64,000 bases of DNA from Meloidogyne chitwoodi. Taxonomy: Eukaryota; Nematoda; Chromadorea; Rhabditida; Meloidogynidae. The stretch's first letter is position 1. Each line of letters starts with the position of its first letter. The DNA lies in NCBI GenBank assembly GCA_015183035.1, contig JACZZP010000025.1:62001-126000 (forward strand), written 5' to 3'. The translations under genes and the position numbers were made by a program. Shown here in pieces: positions 40,573-48,561 of this stretch. Below the pieces are notes generated by a model. It was not told the DNA's origin. It did no database searches and worked only from the letters and a program-made list of their open reading frames with translations.

Positions 40573-42427
40573 TCAGTATCCAGTATTAGAACTCTCTCCT
40601 TCATCAAAATGTCCAGTTAACGCAAACGGCCATTTCCCTAAAAAATGATCAAAACCGTCAGCAAAAATTGCTGTGATAAAAATCTCTACTGCAAAAATTG
40701 AAAGTGCAGGTTTGATTTTATTACAATTGACATAATTTCCGTATAAACACATCTGTGATATGGCAATTGTAGATTCACATGCAATTTCTTTTATTTTTGT
40801 AAATAATTGAGGAATACGTTGATCCGAATATTCTATAAGAGGATTTACGATTGAAGAACTTAACTCTGTGCCAGGTAAATATTTTTTGCAATTTGTAAAA
40901 GATTTATATTCTAAGAGAAGTTGAATACCTTCTTTAATCTTTGCCTGAAAATTAAAAAAATATTTGATAAATTAGAAAAAAAGGTAAAAATGCAAACTAA
41001 AAATGTTTAATATTTTTGTCATCATATTTTATACTTTCGACCAGAAAAAATTTTTTTTGATATTTTGAATTAAAAAATTTTTTTAATTTATTAAAAATGT
41101 ATTTTAAAAAATTACATTAATATGTGTATTCAACTCATTTAAATTTGCTTCAAAATTTTGATTAGAATTTATTTTTCCATTTATCATGGTTTCCAACTCA
41201 TCATATTGCTAGATTCTTGCAAATTCTACTTTTTTCAAAATAAAAATTTCTAATATATTTTGCCAAATTCTCGAATTCTATATCGGGGTTAAATTGAAAA
41301 TTTAGATGTGGACTCGCAATTCTATCCAATGACCTTTTTATCCTATTTGCTTTAAAGCATAATTTATATGTCCACGACTGTGAATTATATTCCTGATTAA
41401 CAACATCACACATTTCTAAAAGATATTTTAATATTCTTTCGTTAAACATTGTAAAAAGGTTTAAGTCATTTAAGTCATTATCGTTACGGTCTGTAAATAT
41501 ATTAAGCATTTTATGATTTTATTTAATTAGATTTAGAAAATAAATTTTAAAATTTTATTAATTAAAAAAATAAATTTTACAAAATTTATTTTTTTGACTA
41601 ATAATTATTTTAAAAATAAAAAATCCAACTTGTAGCTTTTAAATTTAATCAGAATTTCTTGTGTGTTTAAAAAAGCTACAAGTTGGAGTAAGGAAAAAAG
41701 TTTATTTATTTTTAATTTATTTAAAATTTACCTTGTATATTTATGTTTTGATAAATTGCTGGGTCCAAATGTTGATCTAAATTTTAATTTATTTAATTTT
41801 ATTTAATTATTTAGACTTAATTTTGACTAAATTTAATAAAATATTTAAATTAAAATAAATTTTTTGTGCTATTTTCTTAACATTTTAATTAAAATAAAAG
41901 TTGGTTGATTTATATTAACCCATAAATTTTGGTTAAAATTTTCTTGTATAAATAAGTCTTTTTTAATTTCCTTACCATCAAAGTTAATTTCCTGAATCTG
42001 ACGTTGTATTATTGAATAATTTTGTTCTGAATAAATAATTTTTAATTTATTTGTTTTTAAAATATTTAATTTTACCTCTCAAATTCACTGATTGGACTTG
42101 AATAGGCTGAGAAACCTCTTCATCCCAATTGTTGTAATACGGAACATTTTGTTGCCAAGTACTACTACCTTCACCAAAATTTTGTTGAATTTCGTAATTA
42201 AGGATATATTGATTGCCAAATTTCTTGGCACAAATATTACAGAAACATTGCCAAAGATGTTTTTTGCTTGCTTTCAAATGATTTTTGTATTTTTCCGGGC
42301 AACTTTTACTTCTAGATCTCGGACAAGATTTCATGCATGATTCTTCGGTAACATCAGGGTATGGATCAGAATCCATTCCATTAATAAATTTAAAACAAAT
42401 TGAAATTAATAAAAATAAAATTAACAT
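40573..42427 (-). pseudogene. Gene C: third family member, five exons, frameshift in exon 4
   Basis: Exons on the minus strand: 42427-42076, 42026-41976, 41776-41732, 41490-41116, 40944-40573, with the same phases as A and B. The total is 1195 nt, one more than a whole number of codons. Signal peptide MLILFLLISICFKFING; CMKSC and CFCNIC cysteines; YYNNWDEEVS. Exon 3 (DQHLDPAIYQNINIQ) replaces DEYLATIMENINSN. Exon 4 keeps TMFNERILKYLLEMC and NRIKRSLDRI, then goes out of frame around 41203-41212. The shifted frame continues as YDELETMINGKINSN to a proper donor. Exon 5 is open (LSIFAVEIFITAI, GFDHFLGKWPF) with a different C-terminal tail. Either a recent pseudogene, a truncated protein ending NLAI, or a base error. 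Confidence 0.75.
41624..41687. repeat. Inverted repeat in intron 3 of gene C
   Basis: Arms TCCAACTTGTAGCTTTT and AAAAGCTACAAGTTGGA are 17-bp exact complements about 30 bases apart, inside the 241-bp intron 3. Genes A and B lack it. It is probably a very small foldback insertion. Confidence 0.75.
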
Positions 42428-42682
42428 CTAATTAAATTTAATAAATTAAAAATTAGTCAAATTTTACTTAAAAAATTTTTATTGAATTTATTTAAAATGA
42501 AAAGGGATTGAGAGAAAGAATGAAAAGGCATACTAGCATCGCGACGTCTCATACTATACCAGAAAGTAATTAATAGGAGGAACTAGTTAAAAAAAATTGA
42601 TTTAAGTAGGATAGAAATAGTAGGAAGTGATTTGTCCAATAATTTGCCACGATATAAAAATTGATTTAAAATAATGTATGGG
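42428..42682. other. Upstream region of gene C
   Basis: AT-rich flank without a gene. A plus-strand phrase GGAGGAACTAGTTAAAAAAA near 42577 resembles GGAGGAGCTAAAAAAAA near 34773, upstream of gene A. Both are pyrimidine-rich on the gene strand (TTCCTCC / CTCCTCC) and lie 150-230 bp before the ATG. This could be a shared regulatory remnant or chance. Confidence 0.35.
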
Positions 42683-44046
42683 CACTAATGAAGTTAAGGT
42701 AGAATTTTGCGGACATTTTTTTGCGGATATTAACAATGTCAGGACTCATGCGTTTTAATAACCTAAGGCCAAATGTTGGTTTTACTCGTATTTATCCTTA
42801 AAATTACAATGAATAATATAATATTTAGTGAACTTACAAGGGAACGTCACAACATGCCACTCAACGATTTAAAACTTTACCATTCGAAAGAGCTTTTTGA
42901 GTAAACACAGAATCCAAATTTTTATTTGTCCGTTTTAAGGTAAAGTTCGTGCCATGAAAATTGGACAGTGGAAAGTTGGGCAGTGGAATATTGGGCAATG
43001 GAAAATTGGGCAGTACTCGAATAATTGGGCAGTGGAAAATTGGGCATTGAAGAAACAGTACAAATACTTGCAAGAAACTACAAAAAATACATGAAAAATA
43101 CAAAAATACATGAAAAATACAAAAACACAAAAAATGTTGGGTTACTGATGTATTTTGTTATTGATGTATTTTTGTATTTCTTGTATTTTTAATGTATTTT
43201 TGTATTTCTTGTATTTTTAATGTATTTTTGTATTTCTTGTATTTTTAATGTATTTTTGTATTTTAATGTATTTTTGTATTTTTCTTGTATTTTTGTATTT
43301 CATGTATTTTTCTTGTATTTTTGTATTTTCATGTATTTCTTGTATTTTTAAGTATTTTTGTATTTCTTGTATTTTTAATGTATTTTTGTATTTTTCGTAT
43401 TTTTGTATTTTCTTGCATGTTTTTGTACTGTTTCTTCACTGCCCAATTTTCCACGCCCAATATTCCACTTCCCAACTTTCCACTGCCCAATTTTCCGGGA
43501 GCCGTAAAGTTACGAGCTTTTAAAGATTAAAAAAAGGCTTTCCAACTTATGATCACCTCTATTCTCTATTTTCCTTTTCCTTTCCTTGCAGCGGCCGTTC
43601 TTCCTTTTCTTGAATTAAATGGCGACCGATGTAAGGAAAGGAAAAGAGAGAAGAGAGGTGATCTAAAGGCCGTAGTAAAGAATAGAGAGAAAGGAACGCC
43701 TTTTAAGAGGAAAAGGAACATTTTTTTAAATTTAAAAGCTCGTAACCTTACAATACCTTAAAACGGGCACATAAAAATTTGGATTCTGTATCTACTCAAA
43801 AAGCTTTTCGAATGGAATAAGTTTTGCCACAATCGGTGAGTGGCATGTTGTGACGTTACCTTGTTAGCCCCTATGATTTTTTGGATTTATAATAGCCTTA
43901 TCTCATTGTCAACCCATAGTTGTTGATATATTTCCCCCCTACCCTATTTCGAATCAGTTTTTCAAGGGCTGTCGAATGACATCCAATTAACATAAAATAA
44001 TATTCGCAAAAAATGTCCGTAAAAAACACCCTATGTTCAGTAGTGT
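42683..44046. mobile_element. Nested foldback element, about 1.36 kb
   Basis: Outer arms: 42683-42731 (CACTAATGAA...GCGGACATTTTTTTGCGGAT) against the complement at 43999-44046. Inner arms: 42834-42958 (AACGTCACAACATGCCACTC, CAGAATCCAAATTTTTAT) against 43737-43866. Innermost is a third pair built of TTGGGCAGTGGAAAATTGG repeats near 42960-43050 and their complement near 43437-43500. The unmatched DNA between the outer and inner arms suggests one element inserted into another. Frames rich in F, C, Y and I here are translations of the simple repeat and not genes. Confidence 0.75.
43146..43420. repeat. TGTATTTTTG-type minisatellite inside the foldback
   Basis: Imperfect tandem repeats of TGTATTTTTGTATTTCTTG-like phrases, with long runs lacking A-rich arms on this strand. 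They form the loop of the nested inverted repeat. A shorter complementary tract (AAAATACATG) lies at about 43078-43130. Confidence 0.85.
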
Positions 44047-44434
44047 CATTGTCAAGTATTTTGTAAGAAAAAAATTAAAACAATTAAAAAAAACATTTTT
44101 TTGAAGTTTTTTCCATTATGGTCGGCGGCCGCGTATAGGAAGACCTCGTTCCGGATGACATATTCGGCTTCCACATCATCATTAAAAAGCCTTTTTCCGT
44201 CTGGAAGGTATTCTGTTAATAATATGTTTAACTTGATCAATCTCTATTCCTCTTATCTTCAGAATTCCAACAAGAGTTCAGTTGTGAGCCACATTTGCGC
44301 CACGATTTTTCGGCGCAAACTTTCGGTCATTAACTTTAAAAACATGGCGCCCCTTATGTTGCGCCTTAAAATCGCAGCGCAAAAGTCACAGAACCATTCC
44401 AGTCATAATAAGTATAAAATTTTTCTTAGGGTGA
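44047..44434 (-). pseudogene. Possible gene remnants, including a 23-bp match to family exon 1
   Basis: On the plus strand 44258-44280 is identical over 23 bp to 38435-38457 in exon 1 of gene B, which there encodes LNSCWNSE. The minus strand here also reads LNSCWNSE before a stop. A separate minus frame at 44240-44052 (EYLPDGKRLFNDDVEAEYVI) has a protein-like composition, but I do not recognise it and see no splice context. It may be fragments of a broken gene D 5' end or captured DNA. No intact gene. Confidence 0.35.
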
Positions 44435-44750
44435 ATAATTATTAGAGTTATTCACAAAAATTCCTTTCGGTATTTTGTCGCTCTTATCCAAATGTGCAGC
44501 GTAGCATAGTCTCTCGCTTTGTGTCTACCCGAATACCGAAAAATACCGAAAGAAATGCACAGGCGCATTTACAACAACAGACGCGAAGTGCGGTAAAATA
44601 AGCAGTTTTTGTTGTAAATGCGCCTGTACATTTCTTTCGGTATTTTTCGGTATTCTGGTAGACACAAAGCGAGAGACTATGCACGCTGCACATTTGGATA
44701 AGAGCGACAAAATACCGAACTGACATTTTTTGAATAACTCTAATAATTAT
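44435..44750. mobile_element. 316-bp near-perfect palindromic foldback element
   Basis: Arms of about 145 bp start ATAATTATTAGAGTTATTCA on both strands and pair almost throughout, including CGGTATTTTGTCGCTCTTAT, TCTCTCGCTTTGTGTCTACC and GCGCATTTACAACAA. The central loop is only about 30 bases (AGACGCGAAGTGCGGTAAAA). No transposase is present; the overlapping minus frames are by-products. Its symmetry makes it the youngest-looking foldback in the window. Confidence 0.9.
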
Positions 44751-45253
44751 ACCTGATTTTCTTTAAAAAATATTTTAATCTTAATTTTATTGGTTCTTTT
44801 ATTTTGTTTTTATATTATTCGATAGCTTGTCTTAACACTTTCTTATGGAATTTACTTTTTATTTTTGTTAAGCTTATACGATTTATTACTGATTTTTGAA
44901 AAATGCCACAAAACAAGCAATTATATTTTATTTAATTTTTTTTTCGCCAAACAATTAAATTAATTTTTCATAAAATATTATACTTAAAATTTTTTTATTT
45001 TTAATTATTTATTTAATTAATTAATTAATTTAGCAAATTTTTGCTCATCGAAAAATTTACCGAAAATAAAGTTTAATTTGAAAAAAAATAAATATTTAAT
45101 TTAGCGAAGACTCAGTGCAAAATAAATTAACAAAAGAATTAATTTGTTTTTTTTTTAATAAAAAATATGCCTATTTTAATGACGTAACCATTTAATGAAA
45201 AATGATCATACTCTCCTTTTTTCTTCTTTTACTTTTAGGAAGTTAATTTTTAG
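44751..45253. other. AT-rich spacer upstream of the small peptide gene
   Basis: Very AT-rich, with a (TTAA)n-like stretch near 45005-45030. No exon, element termini or RNA gene recognised. Confidence 0.5.
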
Positions 45254-45260
45254 TATAAAA
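45254..45260 (+). promoter_or_regulatory. TATA box of the small peptide gene
   Basis: TATAAAA followed by AG, 73 bp before the ATG. A TCAATCAGAA initiator-like phrase lies about 30 bp downstream (near 45283), the usual spacing for a TATA-directed start. This would give a 5' leader of roughly 45-50 nt. Confidence 0.55.
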
Positions 45261-45332
45261 AGAGAAAATAAAAATTTAATTTCAATCAGAATATTTATTA
45301 AATTTAATTAAAATAATTAATTAAAATAAATA

Positions 45333-45576
45333 ATGTCTTTAGTCCATTTTATCACACTTTTTCTGTTTATTTCTCTATTTTGCCTGAATTCACTCATTGA
45401 ATGTGGTCTTATAGGTTTGTATAGAACTTATAAATATTTTGAAACTTTATTCAATTTTATTTGACAATTCCTAAATTTTATCGTGTTTAGGTCTTGCTGG
45501 ATTACCATTTGAAACCGCATGGTGTGCAACTCTAGGCCGCGAGTCAGTAAACTGCCCTGGAGGAAGAGGAGGCTGA
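45333..45576 (+). CDS. Small secreted peptide gene, two exons, 55 aa
   Basis: Exons 45333-45414 and 45491-45576 with a 76-bp GT-AG intron (AG|GTTTGT donor, GTGTTTAG acceptor) in phase 1. The protein starts with a strong hydrophobic signal sequence (MSLVHFITLFLFISLFCL). The predicted mature part is about 30 residues, includes GLAGLPFETAW, has two cysteines nine residues apart in WCATLGRESVNCP, and ends GGRGG. Exon 2 is about 55% GC in a region near 20%, a good sign of coding constraint. A TATA box lies upstream and AATAAA 45 bp downstream (45621-45626). I do not recognise it; a secreted cysteine-loop peptide or peptide hormone is possible. It is the only plus-strand gene and is unrelated to the A/B/C family. 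Confidence 0.7.
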
Positions 45577-45620
45577 GCATAAATGTAAGTTAGAAGGGAA
45601 AATGCATTTTAATTAAATAC

Positions 45621-45626
45621 AATAAA
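45621..45626 (+). promoter_or_regulatory. Likely polyadenylation signal of the small peptide gene
   Basis: AATAAA, 45 bp after the TGA stop and directly abutting a foldback element (45627). A GTAAGT at 45585-45590 leaves open a 3' untranslated intron. Confidence 0.4.
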
Positions 45627-45732
45627 TACCGTATTTCCTCTAATAAACCGACCGACCCCCTCTAATAAACCTACCCTCTAGAGGGTAGTTGAAAAATAAA
45701 CCGACAGTAGGTTTTTTAGAGGAAATACGGTA
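45627..45732. mobile_element. 106-bp foldback element
   Basis: Terminal arms TACCGTATTTCCTCTAATAA and the near complement ending ...GAGGAAATACGGTA pair over 23 bp with one mismatch. The centre is the palindrome TACCCTCTAGAGGGTA. Confidence 0.85.
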
Positions 45733-45776
45733 AATAGTTAAAGTAATTTAATAAATTTTTAAATTAATAATTTTCT

Positions 45777-45939
45777 TACTGTATTTCCTAAAAGCCCGGG
45801 GGCCTATTTTTCAACAACCCTTCAAATGGAGAGGGAGGCTTTATTCATGAAGGCTCTATTTTCAATCATCCTTAAAATGGTTACTGTATTTTAAGGGAAA
45901 GCTCTAATTCAGTGTGACTTTATTTTAGGAAATATCGTA
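45777..45939. mobile_element. 163-bp foldback element, relative of the previous one
   Basis: Begins TACTGTATTTCCTAAAA and ends with TTTTAGGAAATATCGTA, sharing the TAC(C/T)GTATTTCCT terminus with 45627-45732 but with a different interior (GGAGAGGGAGGC, degenerate CTTTATT repeats). Two related insertions lie 44 bp apart. Confidence 0.75.
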
Positions 45940-46240
45940 ATTTTTTTTCTAAAAATTTAGTGATTCTCAATATCAAGGACCACTTCATGATGAACAAAAA
46001 AAAGAAAATTAATTTTTTAAAATCCTTAAAATTAAATTGTTTTATCTTTCGTTTTTTAATAAAATGTTGTATCTTTTCAAAATTTTATATCTGAGCTTTT
46101 AATATTTTATCAGAAAAATGAGGACCCAATATTGATCATAATAGAAATAATAATGAATCAAAAAATATTTTGTTGAATTAAAAAAAAAAATTTAACTTTC
46201 ACATATTCTTTTGTGATAATTATGACACTTTTTTCATGTT
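45940..46240. other. AT-rich 3' flank of the orphan exon
   Basis: No gene or element recognised between the foldback pair and the stop codon of the orphan exon. Confidence 0.5.
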
Positions 46241-46609
46241 TTACGCATAAGGTACATAATTGTAAAATGAAATCGGCCATTTTCCTATCAAATGATCAAA
46301 ACCGTCCACATTAATGGCCGCAGTAAATAGTTCTATTGCAAATATTGAGAGCCCAACTTTAAGTGAATAGCAATCAACTAAAGGTGTTCCTCGTACACAT
46401 ATATAATGTATACCAATTGTACATTCAGTTGCGTTAATTTTTGCTTGTTCTAAACAATCAGAAATATTCTCAACATCGCAGTTGAATTTTTGTATTATAT
46501 AATGTCTAAGACCCTCATCAAACTGTTCAAACTCTTGGAGATTAAAATCCCCTACATGTTGATATTTTTTGTAAAGTTTAAGTTGTTCCACACCCAATTC
46601 TAATTTTTC
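46241..46609 (-). pseudogene. Gene D: orphan last exon of the family
   Basis: An open frame of 122 codons preceded by a phase-0 acceptor (CATTAG at 46610-46615), exactly as in exon 5 of A, B and C. It keeps the family core: ECTIGIHYIC, LSIFAIELFTAAI and GFDHLIGKWPIS, ending NYVPYA. It is the most diverged copy. Exons 1-4 are not found upstream: 25 bp before the acceptor a 933-bp inverted-repeat element begins, and beyond it satellite 2 starts. It is either a fragment left after an insertion and deletion, or the tail of a gene whose front lies elsewhere. The frame being still open suggests recent loss. Confidence 0.75.
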
Positions 46610-46633
46610 CTAATGAATATTTTTTAATTTATT

Positions 46634-47566
46634 GGTACTTGTACCCTTATAGCCCCAACCTCCTTTGTCAATGCCGCGTCTTTTTTCTGCGCCGAAAAAA
46701 TACTCTAGACTGCCTTGATTGATATTGCCCCAAGAAAACTTTGATGTGTAAGAACAAAGTTATGAAGATTAAGTTTGCTGAAACACGTCAAACTTGGATC
46801 TATTAGGGTGTTTTATTACTTCTTCATTTTTGAGCCCATGACTGGTTGGCTTTTGGTACATGCGTTATTCTACGTCTATAATTACAATAAAATAATTTAT
46901 TCAGTGAAAATATTTTAAGAGCAGCCGTGGTAATCACTTAGATGGTTCTCCCTATGGTTTTTCGATATTCGTGGGTCTGTATCTTGGTTCAGAAATTTTT
47001 CCTAAAAATAAAACTTATGTAATCTTGCTCAGCTCTACGAGAGGAATCGAATGGTATGTATTACATGTTTCTAGTTCTGACCCGATATACTAAAGAACAG
47101 CCACATAATCTTCCAAAATACAGCCCAGACAAAACAATGTCCGACCAAAACACCATCTAAAAAATATTTTAATTTTAACTGATTTATTATATTTTAAATT
47201 AAAATAAACGCGTTTCTTCGTATTTTTCAATGTTTTTATGAGATATTTTAAGTTTTCAGAAAAATATGTTTACCAACACTCAAAAAGAAAAAAAAACAAA
47301 ATATTTTTTAGATGGTGTTTTGGTCGGATTGTATTTTGAGAAGTTGGTGATTAATCGGACCTTGTTTTGTCGGATTGTATTTTGTCTGGATTTTTATTTG
47401 CCCCGACACGAGAAATTACGTAGACAAAAATCAAATGTAACACGCCTTTACACGTCAGTTTTCTTGGGGCAATATCAATCAAGGAAGTCTAGAGTATTTT
47501 TTCGGCGCAGAAAAAAAAAGTCGCGGCATTGAAAAAGGAGGTGGGGGCAATAAGGGTACAAGTACC
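46634..47566. mobile_element. 933-bp compound TIR element upstream of gene D's exon
   Basis: Terminal inverted repeats of about 118 bp: 46634-46753 starting GGTACTTGTACCCTTAT, against 47447-47566 ending ...GGGTACAAGTACC, including GATTGATATTGCCCCAAGAA. Similar 8-bp flanks, AATTTATT and TATTTATT, may be a decayed target duplication. The interior holds a piece related to the gene A intron element (about 46785-47105, inverted) and a second inverted repeat (about 47115-47400, GGTCGGATTGTATTTT). The frame at 47266-47532 crosses repeat arms and is not a gene. Confidence 0.85.
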
Positions 47567-47800
47567 TATTTATTAGATAAAGAATGGGTACTATATTTTG
47601 CAGATTTGGCGCCTATACATAATATTTTTGTTATTTTTAATGCTTAATATTTGGTTATATTTTTTAATGTTTAGGCAAAAAGAAACTATAGCTTAACATT
47701 AAACTAAAATTTGAAACTAATATTTGTATTTCACATTCCCAGTAACAGAAATTTGTATGATATATTTCTATAAAGCTGAATTTAATAATGGTATCCATCT
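47567..47800. other. Spacer before satellite 2
   Basis: Short AT-rich stretch with no family exon on the minus strand and no satellite similarity until TAAGCATTTCC near 47802. Confidence 0.6.
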
Positions 47801-47851
47801 ATAAGCATTTCCTCGGAAGTCCTATCAACAAATTTAGTTAATTCTTATTAT

Positions 47852-48561
47852 TAGAGATCGGATTTTTAGGTGACAAAAACCTTAAAATAGGTACCTAAAT
47901 AGGTTGGAAAAAAGACCAAAATAGGTTACAAAAACTTCAAAATAGGTTAAAAAATTTTTTTATTCTATTCATTATTTTGGCGATTTTTACAAAAATTATA
48001 GGCAAAAATAACAAAAAATAACGAATTCGATTAAAAAAAGTCAAAAACGCATTATAGTAGCAAATTTATCGTAAAAAATGATATTTTGTCACTTTTTATT
48101 AGTGACATTTTGTCACTTTTTTATTAGTGACATTTTGTCACTTTTTTATGTGACATTTTGTCACTTTTTTATTGTGACATTTTGTCACTTTTTATGTGAC
48201 ATTTTGTCACTTTTTTTATTGTGACATTTTGTCACTTTTTTATTAGTGATATTTTTAAGTAATTACTCGGGTTTTAATTGAATTTTTGCATTTTATTTTA
48301 AAATTTTCTTAAATTTTGTCTAAATATATACGAAAATTTTAAAATTTTATAAATTTTGACGAAAATATACAAAAAAGGTAACAAAAAGCCCAAATAGGTT
48401 GTCACCTATTTTAGGTTACAAAACGCCAAAATAGGTTTTGGGACATGCCAATAGGTCACGTCTAAACACATAATTTTTCAAAAATAACTGCAGATTTGAG
48501 CTTGATTCATCAAGACTGATTTGTGAAAAAAATAGGTTATAACCTAAAAATCCGATCTCTA
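47852..48561. mobile_element. 710-bp hAT-like element inside the first satellite 2 unit
   Basis: Exact terminal inverted repeats TAGAGATCGGATTTTTAGGT and ACCTAAAAATCCGATCTCTA, although TTAT may separate the paired ends by a few bases inside. An 8-bp target duplication CTTATTAT lies at 47844-47851 and 48562-48569. The TAGAG start fits the YARNG pattern noted for hAT ends. The interior has degenerate AAATAGGTT phrases near both ends and the tandem palindromes at 48079-48255. No transposase, so non-autonomous. Its removal restores a continuous satellite unit. Confidence 0.92.
48079..48255. repeat. Tandem palindromes GTGACATTTTGTCAC, seven copies
   Basis: TGTCAC occurs at 48087, 48111, 48136, 48159, 48183, 48205 and 48230, every 22-25 bp, mostly paired with GTGACA to form 15-bp palindromes linked by T-rich spacers. 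It lies in the middle of the hAT-like element and could be a binding-site array or simple slippage. Confidence 0.85.

Noticed and set aside
42092..42340. Plus-strand frame of 82 codons
   Set aside because: Antisense shadow of gene C exon 1, which has a signal peptide and family conservation.
42861..43761. Membrane-like proteins rich in F, C, Y and I
   Set aside because: Translations of the TGTATTTT minisatellite and inverted TTGGGCAGTGG repeats; several frames give the same composition.
44484..44726. Two overlapping minus-strand frames of 61-80 codons
   Set aside because: Products of the 316-bp palindrome; the two frames read opposite arms of the same inverted repeat.
47266..47532. Plus-strand frame of 88 codons
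   Set aside because: Crosses the inner and terminal arms of the compound TIR element and has basic low-complexity ends.
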